A DNA stretch of 64,000 nt, taken from the NCBI GenBank assembly GCA_933228675.1, contig OW121743.1, positions 50,149,922 through 50,213,921 on the forward strand. The letters are read 5' to 3'. Under the pieces are notes generated by a model that was not told the origin of the DNA, made no database searches, and worked only from the letters and a program-made list of their open reading frames with translations. Source of the DNA: Stomorhina lunata (lineage: Eukaryota > Arthropoda > Insecta > Diptera > Rhiniidae). Positions 1 to 11,934 of the stretch are shown here, piece by piece (the stretch's first letter is position 1; every line of letters begins with the position of its first letter). The position numbers and the translations under genes were made by a program.

Positions 1-454
1 TATATATATCTATTCCTAACAATATATAAAGTGTTAATTACTTTTAGACTGAAGTGTTAGTTACTTTTCGACTAAAAAAGCCTTCTTTAAGAACTTCTAA
101 TGAAAAAAAAACTCTCTCAGTTTCCTAAAAATTCTTGTGATTTTTAACGTTTTGGTGCTGACGTCCACATATAAACATAGTATAAATGTATGCGTAATTT
201 ATTTATCAAAAGCTTTTTCACACTAGCTGCCAAGCGTTGATATTAAGTAACCATAATAAATTACTGCAAAACAATAAAAAAATATATTTTAACCACGAAT
301 TACTTTTTATTTTTACAAATTCAATATAAAAATATTTAAAGCAATGTATGACAATTATACGCCAGTAACTGATTATCTTTTTCAATCTACTTATACAAGA
401 ATTCCGAATATTTATATTTAAGAAATTCAGATATTTTATATGAAAAATTGAACT
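1..454. other. AT-rich sequence without a recognisable gene
   Basis: No ORF of note, no tandem repeat and no element ends were seen before the first DINE-like copy. Confidence 0.6.
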
Positions 455-764
455 AACAAGTAAAAGTGTTATATTCGGCTATGCCGAATCTAATATACCC
501 ACCACCAAGTTGGGTATAGTTTTACACCATAACCGGGTATAGTTTTACACTAATAAGTTGTAAAATACTTTTCGCTCTGATTAATATATAGTTAGTCCAA
601 ACACAGTGATAGTTATACGGCAGGTCCATATATTTTGTTAGGAGTTCCTAATGCTTTAACTGTATATAAAGTGTGGGCTGAACACTGACTGATAGCTATC
701 TAATTACGTAGATGAAATCTTAATATACTAAATGTACCTCCAAATATTTTTAATTGTAGGTATA
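455..764 (+). mobile_element. Short DINE-1/mini-me-like element
   Basis: It starts AACAAGTAAAAGTGTT, followed by the hairpin ATTCGGCTATGCCGAAT (about 472-488) and TATACCCACCA. It ends near an ATTGTAGGTATA tail just before the next copy. The same head recurs at 765, 11935, 25671, 53249 and 53651. The family name is an inference from structure: hairpin head, inverted subterminal repeats and a GTCY tract in the longer copies. There is no coding capacity. Confidence 0.7.
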
Positions 765-2350
765 AACAAGTAAGAGTGTTATATTCGGCTGTGCCGAATC
801 TTGTATACCCACCATCAAGTTGTACGAGAGTGCAGCTAATTCAAAATGTTGACCAAATGTGGTATTGTTGGTAAAATATTTGGACTAAATTCGGTTGCAG
901 TGGTATAGTTACTATTGTTTAACATTTAAAAGTATCTAAGTGGTTTCTCTAGTATTTACCTTGGATAAAATGCTGTTCCATAAACGAATATAGTTTTACA
1001 TTAATAAGCTGTTTCATTGTGCCATAAACATGTTGATAGCAACACGGCAGGTTCATATATTTTGTAAGGAGTTCCTGATGCGTCTACCGTGTATAAAGTC
1101 TGGACCTAACATTAATTGATAGCTATCTAATTTCGTAGACGCAATCTTAAAATACTGAATGTACCTCCAAATCTTTTTGATTTTAGATACAAAAAGGGGA
1201 TGTTATATATATATAAGAACTATAGCCAAATGCTGACCGATTTTTACAAAATTATATGTGCTGGCTGGCATTAATATAAGTTTTATTTGTGCAAAATTTA
1301 GTGGCCATAGCTGACATAGTTTAAAATTTAATAGCTGTTAACTGGCGTTTGTGGCATTTTAGTGGTTACCGGGAGCGGTTTTTATATGAAAGCTATGGTC
1401 AAAATGGACCGTTTCCTATAAAATTTGACATACTGACTAAAAGTTGCATAAAACTTCTCTGTTTTAATTTTAGTAGTCATAAATTTTACAATTTTTTTCA
1501 ATTTATCAGTATAAATGTGATTCTCGGTGCAGGGTTATATGGGAGCTCTAATTAAATGTGAACCGATTTTACCCATTTTCAGCACACAATTTCTATAACA
1601 TATCGAAAATACTTTTGCTAAATTGTGTCTTTCTATCTCTTGTAGTTAAGGAGCTATCGAGTTTTTATCTGACGAGCAGAAGGACATAACCCGTCTTTTC
1701 TTTTTGTATTTTTGTGTTTCCGTAAGTTTTTTATATGGGAGCTATGGTCAAATAGTAACCGATTGTGAGAAAGTTTTGCACACTAACTGGCATTCACAGA
1801 AAACTTCGTTTTGTACGGTAGCCCTTTTTCTTAAGGCGCTACCGCGTTTTAATCTGACGGATTAAGTTTTTATATGGGAGCTATGGTCAAATTGTGACAT
1901 ATTGTGACAAAATTGGACATAAGACCTGCTCCTGCTAAATTTACTGGCTATATCTCTTATAGTTTTTGATTTATATGCATTTAAGTATATTTTAGGTGAA
2001 ATTTTGGCTGTTTCCGTAAGTTTTTTGTACGGGAGCTATGACTATAGGTGAACCGATTTTGGTAAAATTTTATACCCAGCCTTGGGCTTATGCAAAACTT
2101 CTATATACCAAATTTTATCATCATGTCTATTATAGTTTGTTATTTATTAGCAAAAAAGCGATTAGCGTAGGCGAGGTTATACGGGAGCAATGGTCAAATG
2201 TAAACCGATTTTGCCTAATTTCAATACCAAAATTTTCCAAAAAATTAAGAATATTTATGCCAAATTTCAGTGACCTATATCCTTTCCTTAAGGTTTTATA
2301 GTGCCGACAACAGACATACGGACAGATAGACAGACAGACATCGCTCAAGC
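765..2350 (+). mobile_element. Long DINE-1/mini-me-like element, 3' end lost
   Basis: The head carries the hairpin ATTCGGCTGTGCCGAAT. A (TA)n tract lies near 1204, followed by several diverged internal modules, each containing a variant of ATGGGAGCTATGGTCAAA. Near 2325 there is a short CAGA tract and CATCGCTCAA. Other copies continue for about 120 bp to GATGGTGGGTATAAA. Here that tail is missing and satellite A starts at once. Small ORFs inside it are shadows of non-coding repeat. Confidence 0.7.
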
Positions 2351-2359
2351 TACGAAAAT

Positions 2360-3912
2360 GTAAGGGACAGTGAGTTTTTCTGTAGAAAAAGTAAGCGACA
2401 GTGAGTTTTCTATAGAAAATGTAAGCGACAGTGAGCTTTTCTATAGAAAATGTAAGCGACAGTGAGTTTTTCTATAGGAAAAGTAAGCGACAGTGAGTTT
2501 TTCTATAGAAAAAGTAAGCGACAGTGAGTTTTTCTACAGAAAAAATAAGCGACAGTGAGTTTTTCTATAGAAAAGTAAGCGACAGTGAGTTTTTCTATAG
2601 AAAAAGTAAGCGATAGTGAGTTTTTCTATAGAAAAAGTAAGCGACAGTGAGTTTTTCTATAGAAAAAGTAAGCGACAGTGAGTTTTTTCTATAGAAAAAG
2701 TAAGCGACAGTGAGTTTTTCTATAGAAAAAGTAAGCGACAGTGAGTTTTTCTATAGAAAAAGTAAGCGACAGTGAGTTTTTCTATAGAAAAAGTAAGCGA
2801 CAGTGAGTTTTTCTATAGAAAAAGTAAGCGACAGTGAGTTTTTCTATAGAAAAAGTAAGCGACAGTGAGTTTTTCTATAGAAAAAGTAAGCGACAGTGAG
2901 TTTTTCTATAGAAAAAGTAAGCGACAGTGAGTTTTTCTATAGAAAAAGTAAGCGACAGTGAGTTTTTCTATAGAAAAAGTAAGCGACAGTGAGTTTTTCT
3001 ATAGAAAAAGTAAGCGACAGTGAGTTTTTCTATAGAAAAAGTAAGCGACAGTGAGTTTTTCTATAGAAAAAGTAAGCGACAGTGAGTTTTTCTATAGAAA
3101 AAGTAAGCGACAGTGAGTTTTTCTATAGAAAAAGTAAGCGACAGTGAGTTTTTCTATAGAAAAAGTAAGCGACAGTGAGTTTTTCTATAGAAAAAGTAAG
3201 CGACAGTGAGTTTTTCTATAGAAAAAGTAAGCGACAGTGAGTTTTTCTATAGAAAAAGTAAGCGACAGTGAGTTTTTCTATAGAAAAAGTAAGCGACAGT
3301 GAGTTTTTCTATAGAAAAAGTAAGCGACAGTGAGTTTTTCTATAGAAAAAGTAAGCGACAGTGAGTTTTTCTATAGAAAAAGTAAGCGACAGTGAGTTTT
3401 TCTATAGAAAAAGTAAGCGACAGTGAGTTTTTCTATAGAAAAAGTAAGCGACAGTGAGTTTTTCTATAGAAAAAGTAAGCGACAGTGAGTTTTTCTATAG
3501 AAAAAGTAAGCGACAGTGAGTTTTTCTATAGAAAAAGTAAGCGACAGTGAGTTTTTCTATAGAAAAAGTAAGCGACAGTGAGTTTTTCTATAGAAAAAGT
3601 AAGCGACAGTGAGTTTTTCTATAGAAAAAGTAAGCGACAGTGAGTTTTTCTATAGAAAAAGTAAGCGACAGTGAGTTTTTCTATAGAAAAAGTAAGCGAC
3701 AGTGAGTTTTTTCTATAGAAAAAGTAAGCGACAGTGAGTTTTTCTATAGAAAAAGTAAGCGACAGTGAGTTTTTCTATAGAAAAAGTAAGCGACAGTGAG
3801 TTTTTCTATAGAAAAAGTAAGCGACAGTGAGTTTTTCTATAGAAAACGTAAGCGACAGTGAGTTTTTCTATAGAAAAAGTAAGCGACAGTGAGTTTTTCT
3901 ATAGAAAAAATA
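2360..3912. repeat. Satellite A: 31-bp tandem repeat, about 50 copies
   Basis: The unit begins GTAAGCGACAGTGAG and ends with the perfect palindrome TTTTTCTATAGAAAAA, giving 31 bp. The first six or seven and the last units vary, while the central units are almost identical, as expected for homogenisation by unequal exchange. Degenerate units trail to about 3964. The array abuts the truncated DINE-like element on its left. Confidence 0.97.
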
Positions 3913-3964
3913 AATTACTTAAAAAGTAAAAAAGTAAGTGACTGTAAGTTTTTCTTAAGTGAAA

Positions 3965-4775
3965 AGTGATTTGTTGTGTTTCTATTGTATCTGTTTATGA
4001 TTTCAATGTATTAGAAGTGAATATATTGAATATTGTTATATAAATAAGTCGGGTTATGTATTTAATTAAAGCGACTATATGACATAGTCACAAGTCAGGA
4101 TTATTGCCATGTAGGCAATTAATAATTTCACCACCAAATCATAATTTTTGAATTGTTTATACCCACACAAACACAACAGGAAGACATAATCACTTATGTG
4201 ATCTTCATTAATTGTTTCCTAATAAGGGTAAAAGCGGTATACTCTCTTTTTTATGGGACTTTTCAAAACGACCATACGGCAAATCAATGTATGAAATTGC
4301 AACATCTTTAAATTATAGAGTCTTACATATAATCATAAGATTGTCATTGAAAATGGTCGTCTTTCACAGAAATTGCAGCTCCAAATCCTTTACTTGAATC
4401 TGTTGGGTTTGAGTAGAACTGCAACCCTCTTACACCGTTGTATTTCTAAATAGAAATGAATTAATTAAAATGTATTTTATGATTGATTATTCACTTGCTT
4501 TCTGAGAGATTATGACATACTTGCGTTTAAATGTCATTTTCACTTCAAAAGTGCAATAAATTAAAGAAGGAACTTTTGTAATTAAATATATAAATAGTTC
4601 TAAATGTATTTGTTAAGTGTTTACTGATAAAAGGCAATAAATTAGTTTCAATTAATAGATTTAAATATTAAGTTTTGGTATAACAAATTGAGAAAATATA
4701 CTAAAATTTATTTGCACTTCCGCAACAGCTTTTCTAAAGAAAAATTCAACATCAATAAAATTTTCTATGGATAAA
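3965..4775. other. AT-rich spacer between satellites A and B
   Basis: No gene was recognised. A 61-codon ORF at 4212-4397 has no recognisable motif and is probably chance. Confidence 0.6.
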
Positions 4776-7700
4776 GTCAGCGTTACTGTGTTCTTCTATA
4801 GAAAAAGTGTAGAAAAGGTCAGCGTTGGTGAGCTTTTCTTTATAAAAAGTCAGCGTTTGTGAGTTTTTCTATAGAAAAAAGTCGGTGTTGGTGAGCTTTC
4901 CTGTAGAAAAAATCAGCGTTGGTGAGTTTTTCTATAGAAAAAGTCAGCGTTGGTGAGTTTTTCTATAGAAAAAGTCAGCGTTGGTGAGTTTTTCTATAGA
5001 AAAAGTCAGCGTTGGTGAGTTTTTCTATAGAAAAAGTCAGCGTTGGTGAGTTTTTTTCTAGAAAAAGTCAGCGTTGGTGAGTTTTTCTATAGAAAAAGTC
5101 AGCGTTGGTGAGTTTTTCTATAGAAAAAGTCAGCATTGGTGAGTTTTTCTATAGAAAAAGTCAGAGTTGGTGAGTTTTTCTATAAAAAAAGTCAGTGTTG
5201 GTAAGTTTTTCTATATAAAAAGTCTGCGTTGGTGAGTTGTTCTAAAAAGTCAGTGTTGGTAAGTTTTTCTATATAAAAAGTCTGCGTTGGTGAGTTTTTC
5301 TATAGCAGAAAGTCAGCGTTGTTGAGCTTTTCTATAGACAAAGTCAGCGTTGGTGATTTTTTCTATAGAAAAATTCAGGGTTGGTGAGTTTTTCTATAGC
5401 AAAAGTCAGCGTTGGTGAGTTTTTCTATAGAAAAAGTCAGCGTTGGTGATTTTTTCTATAGAAAAAGTCAGCGATGGTGTGTTCTTCTATAGAAAAGTCA
5501 GCGTTCGTGAGTTTTTCTATAGAAAAAGTCAGCGTTGGTGAGTTTTTGTATAGAAAAAGTCAGCGTTGGTGAGTTTTTCTATAGAAAAAGTCAGCGTTGG
5601 TGAGTTTTTCTATAGAAAAAGTCAGCGTTGGTGAGTTTTTCTATAGAAAATGTCAGCGTTGGTGAGTTTTCCTCTAGAAAAAGTCAGCGTTGGTGAGTTT
5701 TTCTTTAGAAAAAGTCACCGTTGGTGAGTTTTTCTATAGAAAAAGTCAGCGTTGCTGAGTTTTTCTATAGAAAAAGTCAGCGTTGGTGAGTTTTTCTATA
5801 GAAAAAATTAGCGTTGGTAAGTTTTTATATAGAAAAAGTCAGCGTTGGTGAGTTTTTCTATAGAAAAAGTCAGCGTTGGTGAGTTTTTCTATTAAAAAGT
5901 CAGCGTTGGTGAGTTTTTCTATAGAAAAAGTCAGCGTTGGTGAGTTTTTCTATAGAAAAAGTCAGCGTTGGTGAGTTTTTCTATAGAAAAAGTCAGCCTT
6001 GGTGAGTTTTTTTATAGAAAAAGTCAGCGTTGGTGAGTTTTTTTATAGAAAAAGTCAGCGTTGGTAAGTTTTTCTATAGAAAATGTCAGCGTTGGTGAGT
6101 TTTTTTATAGAAAAAGTCAGCGTTGGTGAGTTTTTCTATAGAAAAAGTCAGCGTTGGTGAGTCTTTCTATAGAAAAAGTCAGCGTTGGTGAGTTTTTCTA
6201 TAGAAAAAGTCAGCGTTGGTGAGTTTTTCTTTAGAAAAAGTCAGCGTTGGTGAGTTTTTCTTTAGAAAAAGTCAGCGTTGGTGAGTTTTTCTATAAAAAA
6301 AAGTCAGCGTTGGTGAATTTTTCTATAGAAAAAGTCAGCGTTGGTGAGTTTTTCTATAGAAAAAGTCAGCGTTGGTGAGTTTTTCTATAGAAAAAGTCAG
6401 CGTTGGTGAGTTTTTCTATAGAAAAAGTCAGCGTTGGTGAGTTTTTCTATAGAAAAAGTCAGCGTTGGTGAGTTTTTCTATAGAAAAAGTCAGCGTTGGT
6501 GAGTTTTTCTATAGAAAAAGTCAGCGTTGGTGAGTTTTTCTATAGAAAAAGTCAGCGTTGGTGAGTTTTTCTATAGAAAAAGTCAGCGTTGGTGAGTTTT
6601 TCTATAGAAAAAGTCAGCGTTGGTGATTTTTTCTATAGCAATAGTCAGGGTTGGTGAGTTTTTCTATAGAAAAAGTCAGCGTTGGTGAGTTTTTCTATAG
6701 AAAAAGTCAGCGTTATTGAGTTTTTCTATAGAAAAAGTCAGCGTTGGTGAGTTTTTTTATAGAAAAAGTCAGCGTTGGTGTGTTTTTCTTTAGAAAAAGT
6801 CAGCGTTGGTGAGTTTTTTTATAGAAAAAGTCAGCGTTGTTGAGTTTTTCTATAGAAAAAGTCAGCGTTGGTGTGTTTTTCTGTAGAAAAAGTCAGCATT
6901 GGTGAGTTTTTCTATAGAAAAAGTCAGCGTTGGTGAGTTTTTCTATACACAAAGTCAGCGTTGGTGAGTTCTTCTATAGAAAAAGTCAGCGTTGGTGAGT
7001 TTTTCTATAGAAAAGTCAGCGTTGATGAGTTTTTCTATAGAAAAGTCAGCGTTGGTGAGTTTTTCTATAGAAAAAGTCAGCGTTGGTGAGTTTTTCTATA
7101 GAAAAAGTCAGCGTTGGTGAGTTTTTCTGTAGAAAAAGTCAGCGTTGGTGAGTTTTTCTGTAGAAAAAGTCAGCGTTGGTGAGTTTTTCTATAGAAAAAG
7201 TCAGCGTTGGAGAGTTTTTCTATAGAAAAAGTCAGCGTTGGTGAGTTTTTCTATAGAAAAAGTCAGCGTTGGTGAGTTTTTCTGTAGAAAAAGTCAGCGT
7301 TGGTGAGTTTTTCTATAGAAAAAGTCAGCGTTGGTGTGTTTTTCTATAGAAAAAGTCAGCGTTGGTGAGTTTTTCTATACACAAAGTCAGCGTTGGTGAG
7401 TTCTTCTATAGAAAAAGTCAGCGTTAATGAGTTTTTCTATAGAAAAGTCAGCGTTGGTGAGTTTTTCTATAGAAAAAGTCAGCGTTGGTGAGTTTTTCTA
7501 TAGAAAAAGTCAGCGTTGGTGAGTTCTTCTATAGAAAAAGTCAGCGTTGGTGAGTTTTTCTACACAAAAAGTCAGCGTTGGTGAGTGTTTTTGTAGAAAA
7601 AGTCAGCGTTGGTGAGTTTTTCTATAGAAAAAGTCAGCGTTGGAGAGTTTTTCTATAGAAAAAGTCAGCGTTGGTGAGTTTTTCTATAGAAAAAGTCAGC

Positions 7701-8320
7701 GTTGGTGAGTTTTTCTATAGAAAAAGTCAGCGTTGGTGAGTTTTTCTATAGAAAAAGTCAGCGTTGGTGAGTTTTTCTATAGAAAAAGTCAGCGTTGGTG
7801 AGTTTTTCTATAGAAAAAGTCAGCTTTGGTGAGTTTTTCTATAGCAAAAAGTCAGCGTTGTTGAGTTTTTCTATAGAAAAAGTCAGCGTTGGTGATTTTT
7901 TCTATAGCAAAAGTCAGGGTTGGTGAGTTTTTCTATAGAAAAAGTCAGCGTTGGTGAGTTTTTCTATAGAAAAAGTTAGCGTTATTGAGTTTTTCTATAG
8001 AAAAAGTCAGCGTTGGTGAGTTTTTTTTTATAGAAAAAGTCAGCGTTGGTGTGTTTTTCTATAGAAAAAGTCAGCGTTGGTGAGTTTTTCTATAGAAGGA
8101 GTCAGCGTTGGTGAGTTTTTCTATAGAAAAAGTCAGCGTTGGTGAGTTTTTCTATAGAAAAGGTTAGCGTTGGTGAGTTTTTCTATAGAAAAAGTCAGCG
8201 TTGGTGAGTTTTTCTATAGAAAAAGTTAGCATTGGAGAGTTTTTCTATAGAAAAAGTCAGCGTTAGTGAGTTTTTTTGTAGAAAAAGTCAGCGTTGGTGA
8301 GTTTTTCTATAAAAAAAGTC
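4776..8320. repeat. Satellite B: 31-bp tandem repeat, about 114 copies
   Basis: The unit begins GTCAGCGTTGGTGAG and ends TTTTTCTATAGAAAAA, 31 bp. It differs from satellite A at only four positions of the first ten. It is much more mutated than A: there are many single-base changes, 1-3 bp deletions, and variants such as CTTTAG, CTGTAG and CTATACAC. This suggests an older or less homogenised array. Some variants recur at intervals, pointing to segmental duplications within the array. Confidence 0.97.
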
Positions 8321-9224
8321 ATTATTATTGAGTGAAATATTAGGGCATAAGAAATCTCTTAAAAATATATTAAATATCTAATAAATTTAATAAATAATAT
8401 ATTTTTTTTTTTATCTTACCCTAAATTTAATATTACAAACAAACCGCTAATAAAAAATATACCGAACTAACAAACAGACGAAAAAAAACTAATCTACATG
8501 ATAAAGTGGTCAAACGCCATGTAAACACAGTCAGTGCTTTCGTTTGCATATTTTTTACATGATTCCAGCTCCAAGCATAAAATATTACATTAATATTTTT
8601 ATAAGTGACATTTTTTTCCCACAATTTTTTTTTTGACTTTCGTATTATTAAAACAACAAACAAAAATAGCAGGAAAAACAAAAAGTTTTACGAATATGTA
8701 ACAAGACTGTTAGCAGTCATGGCTGACAGTTGGTAGAGATACTTGCAACACAAATGCTAAGGATAATTAATTGCGACATTTATTATAAGGACAATGATAA
8801 AATACTCGTAAATACTAAAGTAGAACAAGCCGGTCGGAGCAAAGCTTTTGTATTTGTAACCTTCATGTGTCTTAGGGATAAGATGGTCAGCCATGAACCA
8901 AATGGATACCAAATTGAGATATGTATCTAAAATAGATTTTGGGTTTTAATGATGTTATAAATGCACATAATTGAAACATATTTGGTAAAATTGATTAAAA
9001 TTTATTTTATTACAAATTAAGTCTTTCCAGTTTTATGGGAAGTTTTTGTTATTTGAAATTGTTCTCCAAGGACTTTATTAATATATTACATAGATTTTTC
9101 TTAATAACAACGATTTCTATTGAAATTGACTTATTATAGAACATGAGTTCAATGCAGATTTTATGTGAAATAAACTACTAAAATAAGTGGCCAAAATCGT
9201 TTCAATTCACATTTAATAATACTT
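8321..9224. other. AT-rich spacer, no gene recognised
   Basis: ORFs of 82 codons (8433-8681, minus) and 66 codons (8730-8930, plus) show no domain or splice context. They are regarded as chance. Confidence 0.55.
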
Positions 9225-10511
9225 CCCAGCAAAACTGGGATTGGTAATGGCAAGTACTCTGATAACTGGTTACCTTGTAACGACTACAACATACCATCCG
9301 AATAAATAATAAGTTATTACAGAAGTACTTATTTGTAATTAAGATGGTAATTTAAACTGAATGACCCCGGTTCAAATCCCACCAAGGGCAACAATTCTTT
9401 TTAGTTTTCTTTTTTATTAAAAGAGTCTTTTTAAATGATTTTTGAATTTTAAGGACTTCAATATTATCTTCTGTAAAAAAATTGTAAAACTAACTCACGT
9501 TAATGAAAAAATACCATCATGAGTCAATTTTGATTATATAGGGGATGTTGAATACCAAACACGATTCTAATTGGTCTTAACTTGGTAAGCCCAACTTATC
9601 TGGGTCATCCTTCATCTCAACTGTGGACACACACCTCCTCATGGTATCACCCGGGGAGCTAGTTTAACACCCATTAATATTGTGAGTTAACATGTTCCGA
9701 AAGTTGTCCCATAAGATCGATAAAAATGGGTTTCTTGAAAAAAAATACAATGAAGAGGATAAAATTAGAATTGAAATGTCCCACTACCTAATGTTAGAAT
9801 AGGATGTCCGAAACTTCGATAGAAAGACCAAGTAGAGGAACATTTTTCAAAGCTTGGCCTATAAAATTGGAGAATATTCGCACAAGATCAAAATCCATGG
9901 AATTCTAAAACATGCTCGGACTTTGACCTTAACAGGTTGTAACATTTAAGTAAGTAAGAGTCAATCTTATGTAAAAACTTATACAAAAAAGAAGATTTAA
10001 ATTGTTTAAGTTTTAAAATAATTTTAAAAAAGTTTTAAAATAATTACAAAAAATCGTATAAAAATATTTTTCCAAAAATTACAACAAAGCAAAAAAAGCA
10101 GGGAAAAACAAAGTTATTTTCACATAATTTTGGATCTAAAAATAAAAATTAATTATAAAAAAATTAATTATAAGCTGCTATGTTTTCAACATATGAAGTA
10201 GCTCAGTGGAAGAGTCTCTGACTAGCAGTCGGAGGGTCTGGGTTCGAGCCCCCATGGGATCATAAAAAAAATTTTGTATTTCGTTTAAAAATATATGTTT
10301 TTAATAAAACAACAACAAACGTGTTGCTGTTGTTGTTGTTGTTGTTTTCAAATTGCTTACCCAAGTCATTACTTTTCTGCAATTAATAAGTACTTGCCTC
10401 CAATGACATCCACATGTTAATGTATTGACTTAAACAGCGAATGAGTAAGTAGTTCGTGTTCAATAGTTTAACTGTTTAACTCATTATTTGGTAATGAAAA
10501 GTTTTACTGGG
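9225..10511 (+). mobile_element. CCCAGC-ended element, complete copy (about 1.29 kb)
   Basis: The left end is CCCAGCAAAACT and the right end is AGTTTTACTGGG, so the ends form an inverted repeat of about 12-14 bp. Near 9369 there is a B-box-like GGTTCAAATCCC, and a fuller tRNA-like sequence lies at 10191-10263. After that comes a (CAA)n/(TTG)n hairpin near 10308-10347. Full copies at 16856-18145 and 28829-30152 share the same order. There is no transposase, so it is non-autonomous. The superfamily is unresolved: flanks are TT here and TA at the 28829 copy. Confidence 0.85.
10191..10263 (+). other. tRNA-like sequence inside the CCCAGC element
   Basis: An A-box-like TAGCTCAGTGGAAGAG is followed by a foldable anticodon arm with a CTAGCAG loop (AGC in the anticodon position) and the B box GGGTTCGAGCCCC. 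The acceptor stem does not pair well and the T stem is weak, so this is a tRNA-derived module, not a working tRNA gene. It could serve as an internal RNA polymerase III promoter. Confidence 0.7.
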
Positions 10512-10832
10512 TTGTTTTTATATATTATTCAAAATTAAATTAATTAATTTATATTTAAAATTTTTCATAAAAATATTAAACAAAAGTATAAATTTAAGCT
10601 TATAAACCGGAAATAAAACAGTAACCGGAAGTGTGGACATTTTAAAACATGCTAAATCCAACAAAAGTTAGTAGTGGAAAAATAGGTTAGTTTTATTCAG
10701 GTGCATCACTGTCAAATATAAGTAGTACACGAGCAGTTGTTTACCACAAGACTTCGAAAAATTTTGTAGAACTAACCCCCGAAATTGATCATAATCAGTT
10801 ATCGTACAGTACAGTCTTGATTTACCACTATA
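10512..10832. other. Spacer, no gene recognised
   Basis: AT-rich sequence between the CCCAGC element and repeat E, without a recognisable feature. Confidence 0.5.
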
Positions 10833-11934
10833 CTATATATATAGGGTTCTACGATAAATAACTGTGATTATATAAGGGTTCACAGTTGATAACTAGGACT
10901 TTATAAAAATCTACGATTGATAACTGGAACTACATAATGGTCTACCAATGGTAACTGTAAAGGATTCTATAGTTGATAACTGGGACTATATAAAGGTCCA
11001 TGCTTGATAACTGGAACTACATAAGGGTCTTCGATTGATAACCGTAAAAGGTTCTACAGTTGATAACTAAGAATAAATAAAGGTCTACGATTGATAACTA
11101 GAACTACATAAGGATCCACTATTGATAACTGGGATCTATATAAGGTTCTACGATAAATAACTTGGACTACATAAAGGTCCACAGTTGATAACTGGAACTT
11201 TATAAAGTCTACGACTGATAACTGGAACTTTATAAGAGTCTACGATAAATAACTGTATAAGGTTCTATGATTGATAACTGGAACTATGTAAGCGTCTACG
11301 ATTGATAACTGGGACTATATAAGGGTCTACAGTTGATAACAGAGACTATGTAAAGGTCTGGAACTTTATAAAGGTCTACGACTGATAACTGGAACTATAT
11401 AAGGGTCTACGATAAATAACTGTATAAGGTTATATGATTGATAAAGGGAACTACATAAGCGTCTACGATTGATAACTGGGACTATATAAGGGTCTACAGT
11501 TGATAACAGAGACTATGTAAAGGTCTACGATTGATAAATGGAACTATTTATATAAGGGTCTACGATTGATAACTGTATAAAGGTCTACAGTGGAAAACTG
11601 GGACTATATAAATTTTTACGATTGTTAACTGGAATTATATAAGGACCTAAAGCTGATAACTGTATAAGAGGGTATAGCTGATATCTGGAACTATATAAGG
11701 ATCTTCAACTGATAACTGTATTATGGCCTACAGCTGATAACTGTGACTATATAAAGGCGAAAGATTCATAATTGCGACTATAATAGGTTTAACTATTAAT
11801 AATTGGGATTGTTAAGGGTCTACAGTTGATAACTGGGACTATATAAAGGTCTACAATTGATAGCTGGGATTACTTATATAGAGTTTATGATCACTAACTT
11901 GGACTATACAAGGGTCTCAGAATTAACAAGTGAG
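10833..11934. repeat. Repeat E (left part): degenerate 31-bp tandem repeat
   Basis: The consensus unit runs GTCTACGATTGATAACTGG then GACTATATAAGG, 31 bp, with much divergence and many units missing a segment. A larger block seems duplicated: the stretch around 11210-11340 closely resembles 11370-11520. The array resumes at 15117 after the DINE-like insertions. Confidence 0.85.

Noticed and set aside
2360..8320. CRISPR array
   Set aside because: Units follow head to tail with no unique spacers, and the genome is that of an insect; these are satellites.
10191..10263. Functional tRNA-Ala(AGC) gene
   Set aside because: The acceptor stem does not pair, the T stem is weak, and the sequence recurs inside a repeated element.
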